Assembly: GCF_017744135.1 (NCBI RefSeq)
Contig: NZ_JAGHQU010000022.1
Coordinates: forward strand, 1-32,057
DNA length: 32,057 nt
Origin: Endozoicomonas sp. G2_2
GTDB lineage: Bacteria > Pseudomonadota > Gammaproteobacteria > Nevskiales > Salinisphaeraceae
Reading direction: 5' to 3'
Shown here: positions 14,910 through 23,573 of the stretch, one piece after another
Position numbering within the stretch: position 1 is the first letter of the stretch
How the letters are laid out: each line of letters begins with the position of its first letter
Translations under genes and position numbers: made by a program
Notes under the pieces: generated by a model
The model's input: the letters and a program-made list of their open reading frames with translations, nothing else
Database searches by the model: none
What the model was told of the DNA's origin: nothing

Positions 14910-15650
14910 ATGCGAAGCACCTCCTATCCTCTGGGCCATGCACTGACGCTGGGTATTGCGTTCGCTTGCGGGTCGTCCTTGGCGCTTGCCGCCGATCCTC
15001 CGGTTGCCCCGGCCGATGCACCGGACCTGACCGGCGCGACTCATCCCGAGCGTTTGCCCTATGGCGTGGACTTCGTTGCCCTCGGCGATCCGGTCACCGG
15101 CGAGCTGCGGCGGCTACTTGAAGGATTCACGCACGAGATCGAGGGCGACACCCAGCGGTTCACGCAGGTTGCCTTCGATCGTGATGAAAAGCACACGATA
15201 AAGCTCACCGTCGAAACGACACGGGCCTCTGCTGCTCAAGAGCCCACGGTCTTTCGGGTCACGCGGCGCGTCACTCTGGCGTGGCCGTCCGTCACCGCGC
15301 ATGAGCTGATGGCCGACGCACGCAACCGCCACGGCGGCAAACCGACCTGTGAGAGCTTCAAGCGTGAAGCGCCATTCGGTACCGGGACGGCACAAACCGT
15401 GGCTGCTTTTGTTCGTGGCGGTCTGTTCGGCCAGCCGTCCGATACGCATGCCGATGGCGTTGCGAGCGATACGGGGAATACCTGCCTCTGGGGTGCTGCT
15501 GAGCTGGTCGATCACGGAAAGGTCACCTGCGACGGCGCCTGTCTGACGGCCACTGTGGTCTACCCCACGCCGAGCAAGAAGCTCCTACGGATCGACGAAC
15601 TCGCCTACGACCCGAGCCGCAATCCTGCCGGCCACAAAATTTCGAAATAA
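14910..15650 (+). CDS. Secreted protein of unknown function
   Basis: The frame is open from 14760, but the ATG at 14910 gives a proper signal peptide (HALTLGIAFACGSSLALAADPP), so I start there: 246 residues. The mature protein has four Cys, two of them in a CDGAC loop near 207-211. It alternates strands and loops (VAFDRDEKHTIKLTVETTRASA; PTVFRVTRRVTLAWPSVTAHELM). I recognise no family. It lies 84 bp before recA and shares a 16-bp upstream repeat with it, so the two may be co-regulated. Confidence 0.65.
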   Translation: MRSTSYPLGHALTLGIAFACGSSLALAADPPVAPADAPDLTGATHPERLPYGVDFVALGDPVTGELRRLLEGFTHEIEGDTQRFTQVAFDRDEKHTIKLTVETTRASAAQEPTVFRVTRRVTLAWPSVTAHELMADARNRHGGKPTCESFKREAPFGTGTAQTVAAFVRGGLFGQPSDTHADGVASDTGNTCLWGAAELVDHGKVTCDGACLTATVVYPTPSKKLLRIDELAYDPSRNPAGHKISK

Positions 15651-15659
15651 ACCGCAATT

Positions 15660-15675
15660 AGGGGTTGCGGCGCTC
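15660..15675 (+). repeat. 16-bp repeat, copy 2, upstream of recA
   Basis: Identical to the copy at 14846-14861. It sits in the 84-bp gap between the secreted-protein stop and the recA start, 59 bp before the ATG. Confidence 0.5.
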
Positions 15676-15734
15676 AAGGCGCGTCCGAGTCTGGCTGTGC
15701 CACGACAAACACCGTCACTTCCAAGGGGTGAAAC

Positions 15735-16793
15735 ATGACCATGACTGAAGACCGATCGAAGGCACTGAGTGCTGCACTCAAAGCGATCGAGAAAAGCTAC
15801 GGCACTGCCGCTATCTACAAAATGAAGGATGGGCCGAACGTCCAGGTTGATCGCGTTTCATCCGGCCTCATTGGGTTGGATCGCGTCATCGGCGGCGGTC
15901 TGCCGCGCGGCCGTGTCTTGGAAGTCTACGGCCCGGAATCGTCTGGCAAAACGACCATCGCCCTGTCGATCGTCGCGGCATTTCAGCGCGTGGGCGGCTT
16001 GGCCGCATTCATCGACGCAGAACACGCACTCGATCCCGTCTGGGCCGAAACCCTCGGTGTTGATGTCGACGAACTGCATATCGCACAGCCGGATACGGGC
16101 GAACAGGCGCTCGAGATCGCCGACATGCTGGTCCGCTCAGGTGGTATTGACGTTGTCGTGGTCGATTCGGTCGCGGCGCTCACGCCCAAGGCCGAAATCG
16201 AAGGCGATATGGGTGACTCCCATGTGGGGCTGCAAGCGCGTCTCATGAGTCAGGCACTGCGCAAGCTCACGGGCAACATCAAGCGCACCGGCACGCTCGT
16301 GATCTTCATCAATCAGATCCGCATGAAGATCGGCGTGATGTTCGGGTCGCCGGAAACGACCACAGGCGGAAATGCACTCAAGTTCTACGCCTCGATCCGG
16401 CTGGACGTGCGCCGCGCAGAGCAGATCAAGGAAGGCGAGAATGTGATCGGCGCGGTGACGCGGATCAAGGTCGCCAAGAACAAGGTCGGCCGCCCGTTTG
16501 GGAAGGTCGAACTGCCGCTCTACTTCGATTGTGGCCTATGTCCGGCGAGTGATCTCATCAACCAGGCACTCAGCGCCGGCGTGCTCGAGAAAAACGGCAG
16601 CTGGTATCGCTTTGACGGCCAGCAAATCGCACAAGGCCAGGCCGCACTGCGAAAGCGGTTGCTCGACAACCGCGATCTATACGATGCCATGCGCAATCGC
16701 GTGCTCGGCAAGGACAACCCTTCGGCGAATGACCCCGCCGCCGATATGGCCGGCACCGATGCCGGCAAGGAGGCTGTGGTCAGCACGCAATAA
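15735..16793 (+). CDS. recA: RecA recombinase, plasmid-encoded
   Basis: This 352-residue protein is co-linear with bacterial RecA: Walker A GPESSGKT (66-73), [42 protein letters not shown] with the Walker B strand, the L1/L2 region ([37 protein letters not shown]) and the C-terminal domain. RecA forms ATP-dependent filaments on single-stranded DNA, promotes strand exchange and activates LexA cleavage. Departures from the usual sequence ([15 protein letters not shown] in place of the MGD...V..ISTGSL-type stretch; [16 protein letters not shown]) mark it as a diverged paralogue. I see no LexA box of the CTGT-N8-ACAG form upstream, unlike chromosomal recA. GGGGTG precedes the ATG as ribosome-binding site. 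Confidence 0.95.
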   Translation: MTMTEDRSKALSAALKAIEKSYGTAAIYKMKDGPNVQVDRVSSGLIGLDRVIGGGLPRGRVLEVYGPESSGKTTIALSIVAAFQRVGGLAAFIDAEHALDPVWAETLGVDVDELHIAQPDTGEQALEIADMLVRSGGIDVVVVDSVAALTPKAEIEGDMGDSHVGLQARLMSQALRKLTGNIKRTGTLVIFINQIRMKIGVMFGSPETTTGGNALKFYASIRLDVRRAEQIKEGENVIGAVTRIKVAKNKVGRPFGKVELPLYFDCGLCPASDLINQALSAGVLEKNGSWYRFDGQQIAQGQAALRKRLLDNRDLYDAMRNRVLGKDNPSANDPAADMAGTDAGKEAVVSTQ

Positions 16794-16810
16794 CAACGAC
16801 ATCGATGCTC

Positions 16811-16830
16811 GGCGATGCCACGGCATCGCC
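16811..16830 (+). terminator. GC-rich hairpin after recA
   Basis: GGCGATGCC and GGCATCGCC form a 9-bp stem with a 2-nt loop, 17 bp after the recA stop. There is no T run, so it may stabilise the 3' end or pause polymerase without being a full intrinsic terminator. Confidence 0.45.
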
Positions 16831-16895
16831 GTGTCTCAGAAGGTACTCCTCTCCAATCCCTTTACTGGTTGAACCCACGAAACTAGGAGCGCGAT

Positions 16896-18323
16896 ATGCG
16901 AACTCTGAATATGAAGCTCATCACTCTACTCATCGCCATGGCGATGACCATGACCGCCTGCGGTGGTGGTAGCGGCGGAGGCGACGACGACGACGGCGGC
17001 AGCTCGGGCGGCGGCTCCGACAATGGCTCGGATACGGGCGGCGGCGATAACACGCCGGAGGTCAATTACACGACCAACGGCCTCGACGGCATCAACGGTC
17101 CGGAGGATCGCTCCAACAGCGGCGACGGCGCCTCCCTGACGCTGTTCAGCTTCGGCGTCGACCTCGACCATCAGGAGTTCGAGAACCTGACGGTGGCGGG
17201 CATGTTCGGTGCCACGGATGATGACGGTACGGAGTACATGCCGTCCGAAGACGACTCTGGCGTCGGCACCTTCTATGCCGGTCTGGTCGCCGGCCAGAAC
17301 GTCGGTGTAGCACCGGCTGTAACGCTGAACAACATTCGGGTCTTTCGTGCGCCCGATGACCGTGAGCTGGGTAACTCGCGTGAAGCACTGACGTTCACCG
17401 AAGCCAATTTCACGACCGACGTGCTGCTACTTACCTACGACGTGAGCGAAAGTATCGATAACGCGGAGTTCGATATCGAGTTGCGCGATGCGGTGACCTC
17501 CAATGACTGGGTAATCGCGCTCAGTGGCGGCAATGTCCCGGACACTGTGCAGACCCGCGGCACCTACAACTATGCCCACAACGCGGACGATCCCGAGTTC
17601 GGCGGCCAGATGATCGTTGTCGGTGCGACCGATGGGGACGGCAACCTGCTGGAAAACTCGGCCGCCGCATACGCGCCGAGTAGCTATACCGACGATCTGG
17701 GCGGTCACTTCATCGTTGCGCCGGGCCAAGCGGTTTGTTCCAGCGGTGTTGTCGGTGGCTCGTCGCAGTCGGCGACCGTCTGTAACTCGCTCACCGAAGA
17801 CGGCGATGAAACGATCGAGTCGAGCTATTACAACGGCTATGGCACCGGCCCGGCGACGGCGCTTGTCGGCGGTGCAGCGGCAACGATTCGTGGTCTGTAC
17901 CCGACGCTCGACGCTGCAACCGTGGTCGATGTGCTGCTTTGCTCCGCCGATGACCTCGGCGACCCCGGCTACGACGAGCTTTACGGCGCTGGCCTTCTGA
18001 ATGTGCAGGCTGCGATCACGCTCGGCCAGGCCATCGTCGACGGTGGTGATTTCGGCGACTGCGACGTACCGGAAGAAACGCAGGACGTGACCCCGCAGGC
18101 AAGCAACCGCACTGCCACTAGCGAGCCGGTTGCTACCGCCTCGGCACCGATGGCCTTTCAGCAGGCAACCGCGCCGGGCTATAGCGCCGCCGCAGCGCCT
18201 GCCGGCACCGGCATCAGCGACTGCACGGCATATATCCGTGACGAAAGCGGGATGCTGTACTTCCGCGATCGCCGCGGCAACTTCAGCCTGAGCGAAGACG
18301 GTTGCATGGCGCCGCTCTACTAA
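16896..18323 (+). CDS. Subtilase-fold lipoprotein lacking the catalytic triad (pseudoprotease)
   Basis: This 475-residue lipoprotein (lipobox MTAC, Cys22) has a Gly/Asp-rich linker at 23-55 followed by an S8 subtilase fold. The fold landmarks are clear: LTLFSFGVDLDHQEF (81-95), VGTFYAGLVAGQNVGVAP (123-140), VVGATDGDGN (241-250), GTGPATALVGGAAA (316-329) and LYGAGLLNVQAAI (362-374). The catalytic Asp of DTGVD is Ser85, the His of HGTHVAG is Val123, and the Ser of GTSMATP is Gly318, so all three residues are gone. The C-terminus has an Ala/Thr/Pro linker and a small two-Cys module (DCTAYIRDESGMLYFRDRRGNFSL). The frame is intact, which implies selection for a binding role. AGGAG lies 7 bp before the ATG. 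Confidence 0.8.
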   Translation: MRTLNMKLITLLIAMAMTMTACGGGSGGGDDDDGGSSGGGSDNGSDTGGGDNTPEVNYTTNGLDGINGPEDRSNSGDGASLTLFSFGVDLDHQEFENLTVAGMFGATDDDGTEYMPSEDDSGVGTFYAGLVAGQNVGVAPAVTLNNIRVFRAPDDRELGNSREALTFTEANFTTDVLLLTYDVSESIDNAEFDIELRDAVTSNDWVIALSGGNVPDTVQTRGTYNYAHNADDPEFGGQMIVVGATDGDGNLLENSAAAYAPSSYTDDLGGHFIVAPGQAVCSSGVVGGSSQSATVCNSLTEDGDETIESSYYNGYGTGPATALVGGAAATIRGLYPTLDAATVVDVLLCSADDLGDPGYDELYGAGLLNVQAAITLGQAIVDGGDFGDCDVPEETQDVTPQASNRTATSEPVATASAPMAFQQATAPGYSAAAAPAGTGISDCTAYIRDESGMLYFRDRRGNFSLSEDGCMAPLY

Positions 18324-18339
18324 GCGTCAGCCTTGATCG

Positions 18340-18375
18340 GGCGCGGTTCGATTCTGTCGATCCGCGCCTTTTTTT
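18340..18375 (+). terminator. Rho-independent terminator
   Basis: GGCGCGG (18340-18346) pairs with CCGCGCC (18362-18368), extended by TCGA/TCGA across a T-T mismatch, and is followed by seven T. It ends the pseudosubtilase transcript. Confidence 0.85.
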
Positions 18376-18395
18376 GTTCGTCTGAGGACGTTGCA

Positions 18396-19838
18396 ATGTC
18401 TGAATATGACCCATTCTCAAAGGTTGCCCGTCGAGATCGTCACCGGAAAGCGATCATCGGCCTGGGCATGATTGGCATTGGACTCTTGGTCATCTATGCC
18501 CTGCCGATGCTCACGTACACACGTTTCGAATTTACCGACAACACCACAACCACGACAGTCTCAAGCATCCAGCCTGGCCCTGCTGAAACCCAGCGCGAGA
18601 CTGACGGAGCTGATACAGCCGAGTTCGTGGCGTCACCGAGCTCTCCCCTTCCCCATGACACTGCCGCCACGCAGGCATCTGCTTCTGCAGCGCCAACTGC
18701 AAACGCAACGATCGAGAGCCAGACTAAGGCGTCATTGACCCTACAGCGTGACAGCTCGATCTCCCTGGATATCGAGCAGATCGCAGCGCAGCCGAACCAG
18801 CAAAACGGCGGCGCCGGCGGTCTGGCAGAGCCGGACCATGGCATTCAACCCTCGCTTGCATATCCCGAGCCAGTGATATCGATTGGGCCTACGACCATTC
18901 AACAGGCCGTTCCGGTTGGCGTCGATGAGGTGCCGGTAGCCACAGCGATCATGCCGCAAGCATCCAACTCATCGCCCCCTGTGCCCGTCAGTGGGCGCTC
19001 TGGCACCGCGGCGCATACCGACGACCAAGCAAGCGTGGCAGTCCCCTACAGGCGCCCTGCTCGCCCCGAACCGTCCATAGAAGCTGACCTTGTGACGATA
19101 TGCACTGTCCTGGGTAGACGGATCAATACGCCTGCTGACGAACTCTGCCCAGCTGACCGCACACTCCGCCTTGGAAGCACCGGGATGAATAATCCTGTGA
19201 TGGGACAGGTCATGAAGCAGAAGGACGCGGCACCGCGGGTCATGGTGATTGCGGGTGTATCAGGCACCCAGACTGGCAGCGTGGATACGTTGCTCCACTG
19301 GATCGACGATCTCGCGGCGACAAAGGACATCTCATGGCTGACGATCCCGATAGTCAACCCTGATGGGCTACTGGCCACACCGCCCCGCTCCAGCAATTTT
19401 CATGGGGTCATTCTCACCCGCAATCTGCCGACCAAGGATTGGTCTCATACGGCGACACTCGCCCAGCCTACGTCTCTGCGGGTATCTGGCCAGAACCCTG
19501 GCTCTCATGGTGGCTCCGAGTCTGAGGTCGCCGCTCTTGTCGCTTCGATCTCTGCATTTTCACCGGATTTGATCGTTGAGCTTCGTGCCGGCGATGGGCT
19601 GGTCACATTTCACGGAGATGGTGAAATCGCGGCGGACTGGGCGCCGTTGCTGGTTGGATACGAGCCCTATGAGCCGGGCTCACTCGCTCAGTATGCGAGC
19701 GGCGAAAGGGGTGTAGACGTCCTACAAATCAGCGTTCCGTCAGAGGACCACGCGCCTGCCCGTCGTGTTCGCCTTCGTATCCTCGACCATCTGCGCGATT
19801 TCGTGCGGACACGTTACTCCCTCCCCGCTCAGCCCTAA
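18396..19838 (+). CDS. Membrane-anchored M14 carboxypeptidase-like protein lacking zinc ligands
   Basis: The start at 18396 follows TGAGGA and gives 480 residues; a frame from 18333 would run through the terminator. Residues 17-40 form one membrane helix (AIIGLGMIGIGLLVIYALPM), and 45-230 form a Ser/Thr/Pro/Ala-rich linker. Residues 233-480 resemble the MpaA-type M14 fold: VMVIAGVSGTQTG (282-294), LTIPIVNPDG (315-324), HGVILTRNLPTKDW (336-349), GSESEVAAL (373-381), LIVELRAGDG (392-401). The zinc His/Glu of GxHGDE are Ser289 and Gln292, the third ligand His is Arg397, and the catalytic Glu of TxELP appears to be Ser446. Arg342 and Asn343 of the substrate pocket remain. Amidase activity is therefore unlikely; peptidoglycan-peptide binding is an inference. 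Its stop overlaps that of the convergent rep gene by 4 bp. Confidence 0.7.
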   Translation: MSEYDPFSKVARRDRHRKAIIGLGMIGIGLLVIYALPMLTYTRFEFTDNTTTTTVSSIQPGPAETQRETDGADTAEFVASPSSPLPHDTAATQASASAAPTANATIESQTKASLTLQRDSSISLDIEQIAAQPNQQNGGAGGLAEPDHGIQPSLAYPEPVISIGPTTIQQAVPVGVDEVPVATAIMPQASNSSPPVPVSGRSGTAAHTDDQASVAVPYRRPARPEPSIEADLVTICTVLGRRINTPADELCPADRTLRLGSTGMNNPVMGQVMKQKDAAPRVMVIAGVSGTQTGSVDTLLHWIDDLAATKDISWLTIPIVNPDGLLATPPRSSNFHGVILTRNLPTKDWSHTATLAQPTSLRVSGQNPGSHGGSESEVAALVASISAFSPDLIVELRAGDGLVTFHGDGEIAADWAPLLVGYEPYEPGSLAQYASGERGVDVLQISVPSEDHAPARRVRLRILDHLRDFVRTRYSLPAQP

Positions 19839-21361
19839 TTATCTGTTAGCGGCTCTGAGGAGCGCGTTTCCCGCGCGACCCTCCGCAAGCGCTCCAAGTC
19901 GATCTTCAAATCGACCGCACACGCTTCCCGGTCAGCATCGGTGCATTCGGGTAGGCAGTGCTCCTTAACCCAATTTCTCCAGAGTGATGAGACCCACGTC
20001 GAATTGCCGGTGGGATCCTCACGAAACATCTTCGCGATGAAGGGCGTCTGGCTGGTCTGATATTCACGGAACGCGTCCCACTGACGCTGCTTCTCGGTTT
20101 TATCGACTTGACCGATCCATTGCTCAGCTCTCCACTTCGGCAACAGCTCCTGCTCGAAACGGGCGAGCTTTTTCATAGCCTGTTGTTGCTCCTCCTCTTG
20201 CCGCCGATTATCACGCTCATTGCGGGTTTCGAAGTCGAGCACCTTCTGGGCGTCGGGTTGTTTGCCGCTGTAGTCACACTCGACAGCATTAACTGCCAAC
20301 CCAGAAATTCTGTTCACTGATTCAGGCTTTCGATAAAGCCTTTCAGCAACGAGATCGAGATTGCGGTTGATGTGATCATCACTGAAACGCGCGATGAGAC
20401 TGGACGCCCGAGAGTGCTCTATACCGAAAATCGTCAGCCGTTCGTAGGTTTCCGCGCGCGACTCCAGGGCATCCGTATCCAGCTGCTCAGAAACAGGGCG
20501 GATGGCTGGCATGGTCGGGCCTTCATATGAGGTATTTTCACGGACCTGAAACCTCACAGAGACAACCTGCTGGCCACGCCTGAAATACTCTGGCTCGACA
20601 AAGAGTTCGGTTTTGGTATTGATCTCTTTGACCGCTGGGGCAATCACACTACGTCGAAGCTCCTTGAACTTCTCGTAGCTAGCGGCATCCGAGATACCCA
20701 TGAGTTCACGGAATGTCTCCAGATCCCAAACCTTGGTCTGTCCCCACTCGCGATATCGTGCACAGTTCTCATAGAGACTCTGCGTATGACGAGACGTGAT
20801 CAGGTGCTGGATCGAGAAGTTCAGCCTCGCATAGACCGCGGGATTAAGAAGCTGATCTACAAGGTTGGCTGAGTACGAGTAGTAGAGAAAGCCATCCTTC
20901 TCGAAATCGTAGCCAGCGAGCCAAGCTGATCCGCCCCACCGCTTTGTTTTTGCGTCCTCAGTGATTGCCCACCTGATTTTTTTGGTGAGCAGCCGATCCA
21001 CGCAATTATAGATCTGCTTGTAATTGCGGCTGCCTGGCCGAAGCAACTCAACCAAGTCAGCAACGTAAATACGATGCATCCGCTGATGTTTAAGACTGTC
21101 CACAGACCCCATGCGGAGAGCATTCTGAAGCAGGACGTTTGCGAGCTGGATCTCGAGGAGGGTCAGCGGTGTCGCGCAATGAACCGCGTAGACGTGCTTA
21201 CGGAGTACAGTCGCATTGAGACTGATCGTCTCATTTTGCTCCTCCAGCAACGACATTGTCTGGCCCATCTCTGCCCGCTTGCCTTTATTTGATGGCAAAG
21301 CTAGGCGGCGATTCGTGACTCTGTCAACACCAACATACGAGCCGATGAGTGGTCGAATCAT
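19835..21361 (-). CDS. Rep_3-family replication initiation protein (first replicon)
   Basis: This 508-residue initiator has the two winged-helix arrangement of the Rep_3/RepB family. Landmarks are ATPLTLLEIQLANVLLQNA near 62-80, SRNYKQIYNCVDRLLTKKIRW near 113-133, TSRHTQSLYENCARYREW near 184-201, and FKELRRSVIAPAVKEIN near 227-243. The C-terminal 200 residues are an extension with a Gln/Glu-rich helix (NRRQEEEQQQAMKKL), beyond the usual 250-350-residue family length. The ATG at 21361 is preceded by AAGGA and lies inside the first iteron, which suggests autoregulation. Met32 at 21268 is a fallback start with no ribosome-binding site. Family members bind iterons and open the origin, recruiting DnaB. 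Confidence 0.88.
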   Translation of the reverse strand: MIRPLIGSYVGVDRVTNRRLALPSNKGKRAEMGQTMSLLEEQNETISLNATVLRKHVYAVHCATPLTLLEIQLANVLLQNALRMGSVDSLKHQRMHRIYVADLVELLRPGSRNYKQIYNCVDRLLTKKIRWAITEDAKTKRWGGSAWLAGYDFEKDGFLYYSYSANLVDQLLNPAVYARLNFSIQHLITSRHTQSLYENCARYREWGQTKVWDLETFRELMGISDAASYEKFKELRRSVIAPAVKEINTKTELFVEPEYFRRGQQVVSVRFQVRENTSYEGPTMPAIRPVSEQLDTDALESRAETYERLTIFGIEHSRASSLIARFSDDHINRNLDLVAERLYRKPESVNRISGLAVNAVECDYSGKQPDAQKVLDFETRNERDNRRQEEEQQQAMKKLARFEQELLPKWRAEQWIGQVDKTEKQRQWDAFREYQTSQTPFIAKMFREDPTGNSTWVSSLWRNWVKEHCLPECTDADREACAVDLKIDLERLRRVARETRSSEPLTDN

Positions 21362-21734
21362 TATTCCTTACACCCCTGGCATAAACCGGATCTAGCTGCC
21401 GCCCCGAAGCCACCTATCCACGGTTGATTCGAGATTTACCCTCGATCGGTCTTCCCATTATTTCTTACACCTCTAGCCTTGGCCGTGTTCGTGAATGAGC
21501 GAAGAAGAGCGGCCGATCGAGGACGACGCGTGTAGGTTTGCGCAGTTGAGGCGTCATAGTTTCTACGAACGAAAGCCGACACCCGTTATTTCTTACACCC
21601 CATCATTTCTTACACCTCGAGGCGTTATTTACTACACCTCGCCGTTATTCATTACACCGCTACCCATCATTCGCTACACCTGCAGGAGCGTGTGATCAGT
21701 ATTCGTTACACCTCGGTGCGTTATTCTTTACACC
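21361..21734 (+). repeat. Iteron cluster A (nine TTATTNNNTACACC sites): plasmid origin
   Basis: The 14-bp core TTATTYNTTACACC and close variants starts at 21361, 21458, 21586, 21603, 21625, 21645, 21667, 21699 and 21721, all on the plus strand. The last seven are about 17-32 bp apart, mostly 20-22 bp (two helical turns), as expected for initiator binding on one face of DNA. The copy at 21361 covers the Shine-Dalgarno and start codon of the rep gene. The intervening sequence holds no credible gene. Confidence 0.88.
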
Positions 21735-22088
21735 CAGATTTCTATAAGTTGCTGTTCTCTCTGTTAATTTCGGATCCGGAATATTTCAATGCTCTGCAAG
21801 AGAAAAGATAGAAACAACAGCAGAGCTGCTGCTGAAGACACTTTCACGAGAGGTAAGACAGAAGACAGGCGCGAGCAGTCTCGACATGCGGGCACCAAAG
21901 AGAGAACGAAGGGATAGTCAAGCACAGGGCTCTGTTTTACTTGACGTTTCTGTGAATCCTTTATTGACCACCAGCTTTGTTACGAGTAGCAACGGGGGTC
22001 ATCGGAGCGATCTATCGTTCTGACTAATCGTCTTGATCGCAGTGCTATGTTATTGATTATTCACCACTTCGATTGGATTTTCCGCCCA
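21735..22088. other. Origin spacer between the two iteron arrays
   Basis: There is no credible coding region here. It starts with an AT-rich stretch (about 21736-21790), contains a CAGCAG-AG-CTGCTG hairpin near 21820 and a TTGACG/TTATTGACC segment near 21950-21970, and ends with TTATTCACC at 22057-22065, one base away from a DnaA box. This would suit an unwinding region, but the exact DUE cannot be placed by eye. Confidence 0.45.
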
Positions 22089-22456
22089 GGTGTAAATGAC
22101 CTTCGCACAGAAATCTCCGGCCGGGTGTAAACCAAGACCACCAGTGGTGTTGCAGACCAGAGGCTCTGCCCTAGTAGGCAGGTTCGAGGATCAGTCTAAG
22201 TTATTGATATTACTCATCGACTCGCGGATTTTACGGCCAGGTGTAAACGAACTTCGCGGGGAAAATTCCAGCCAGGTGTAAACGACATTCGCGGCGGTTT
22301 TTCCGCCCAGGTGTAAACGACCTTCGCAACGGATTTTCCGTCCAGGTGTAAACGGCCTTCGCGACGGATTTTCCGCCCAGGTGTAAACGGCCTTTGCAGT
22401 GGATTTTCCGCCCAGGTGTAAACGAACTTCGCGAGGGATAATCCAGCGAGGTGTAT
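22089..22456 (-). repeat. Iteron array B: 35-bp tandem repeats with inverted TTTACACC core
   Basis: On the plus strand the core GGTGTAA(A) starts at 22089, 22124, 22240, 22275, 22310, 22345, 22380, 22415 and 22450 (the last as GGTGTAT). Spacing is exactly 35 bp within each run. Each unit reads roughly TTTTCCGCCCAGGTGTAAAC then GACCTTCGC. On the minus strand the core is TTTACACC, the same as cluster A but in the opposite orientation. Such opposed arrays typically titrate the initiator or pair origins for copy control. The array also opens spurious repetitive reading frames, which I do not call. Confidence 0.85.
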
Positions 22457-22572
22457 ACGGTGGTCGTCATGTTGATCCGGGCACAAATAACACTGCCTCA
22501 GCAGATCACAGTATTCCAGCGACGACTCTCCCTTTAAGCTCAAGAGGCGTGGTGAATACCTCTATGAGATGA

Positions 22573-22598
22573 CTGGGAGTTTCAGGTGAAACTCCCAG
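22573..22598. promoter_or_regulatory. parS-like site 1 (12-bp arms)
   Basis: CTGGGAGTTTCA and TGAAACTCCCAG are perfect inverted arms around GG, just beyond the parB stop. The inner AGTTTCAGGTGAAACT is the plasmid's recurrent near-palindrome, and this copy has the longest arms. Confidence 0.7.
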
Positions 22599-22616
22599 AG
22601 CATTAGCTCAGGCGCC

Positions 22617-23573
22617 CTACCCCAACTCAGCCTCAAGACGCTTGAGTAGGTCTTTCCACACCTGGCTAACTTGCTTCGGGTCATCCCAGTTCACGTCAGC
22701 GTAGTTGTTGTCGGGATCGATTTTTTTAACCATGTGTTCCATGACAGCCATGTTTTTTGTCGTCCCGAGCTTCGCTCGAGTCGCTGGCCGTCCACCACGA
22801 CTGGGCTTCTTCGTCTTACCCTTACGCTCCTGAGATGCTTGATGCTTACGCAGCGCAGCTACAATGTCGTCTGAAGCCAAAACGGTCGCACGAGGTTTAT
22901 CTGCGAGCTTTGCTACGTCGCGTCCCACATTCGGATGTGAGATGCGCCCTTCCTTTATGGCCTCAAGCACGTCCTGTGGCCCATTCAAGATTGCCCACCA
23001 ACGGAACGCATTCGAGCGTTCAAGTCCGAGCAGTTCAATCAGATCCGCACCCGTGTTGATCGGTTTGTCGTTCTCGCGACATTCGGCCATGACTTGCTGC
23101 AGACCTCGGAGTGTCCCCGCCATCGTGAGGTCGCGCCGTTGCGCATTCTCGAGGAGCTGCAGTACCGCGGCATTTGCTGGACGGTCGGCGTAGACCATCA
23201 CGTCCATTTCTTCCAGCTCAGCGAGCTGGCATGCCCACCAACGACGCTCGCCACCAATCAGTCTTACCGTGCCCCCACTCGATCGGTAACCGATGACCGG
23301 CTGTAGCTGGCCATCGCTTGCGATGGTTCTACTGAGACCGATGATCTTGTCGGCCTCTTCTCGCATAGCCTCATCGGTGATGGAATCAGGATTGCGCAGC
23401 TCCTCCAAGGTTAAGCTCAGCCCTCGCGCGTTATCAGGGTCAGGCCGGATATTGGAGAGCGGTACCTTTTCATGCCCGTGGGACTGACGAACCTCATGGC
23501 GCAGGTTTGCTTCGGTCCCTGTCAGCCCCGAGTTGGATTCGCTGATAATCGACGCTTTGCTCCGTTTAAGCAT
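22617..23573 (-). CDS. parB: ParB-family partition protein (CTPase clamp)
   Basis: I start at the ATG at 23573, which overlaps the parA stop by 8 bp, giving 318 residues; the frame further upstream lies antiparallel within parA and is not needed. The N-terminal ParB/Srx domain has VPLSNIRPDPDNARG (near 37-51) and the CTP-binding GERRWWACQLAE (near 109-120). An HTH region follows (NTGADLIELLGLERSNAFRWWAIL, near 173-196), then a basic linker (KGKTKKPSRGGRPATRAK) and a C-terminal dimerisation segment. ParB binds parS palindromes, spreads as a sliding clamp and stimulates ParA to segregate the plasmid. Eight matching palindromes lie around and downstream. Confidence 0.9.
   Translation of the reverse strand: MLKRSKASIISESNSGLTGTEANLRHEVRQSHGHEKVPLSNIRPDPDNARGLSLTLEELRNPDSITDEAMREEADKIIGLSRTIASDGQLQPVIGYRSSGGTVRLIGGERRWWACQLAELEEMDVMVYADRPANAAVLQLLENAQRRDLTMAGTLRGLQQVMAECRENDKPINTGADLIELLGLERSNAFRWWAILNGPQDVLEAIKEGRISHPNVGRDVAKLADKPRATVLASDDIVAALRKHQASQERKGKTKKPSRGGRPATRAKLGTTKNMAVMEHMVKKIDPDNNYADVNWDDPKQVSQVWKDLLKRLEAELG

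Noticed and set aside
15676-15734. LexA/SOS box before the plasmid recA
   Set aside because: The only CTGT in the upstream gap (in GGCTGTGCC) lacks a correctly spaced ACAG.
21408-21418. DnaA box near CTATCCACG
   Set aside because: Two mismatches to the DnaA consensus; the weak site at 22057 is closer but also unproven.
22089-22456. CRISPR-like repeat array
   Set aside because: The units are contiguous 35-bp tandem repeats with no unique spacers and no cas genes nearby.
22214-22543. A 109-residue repetitive protein (and a shorter overlapping one) on the minus strand
   Set aside because: It arises from the 35-bp iteron array read in frames that happen to stay open; it has no ribosome-binding site and its repeats are explained by DNA-level iterons.
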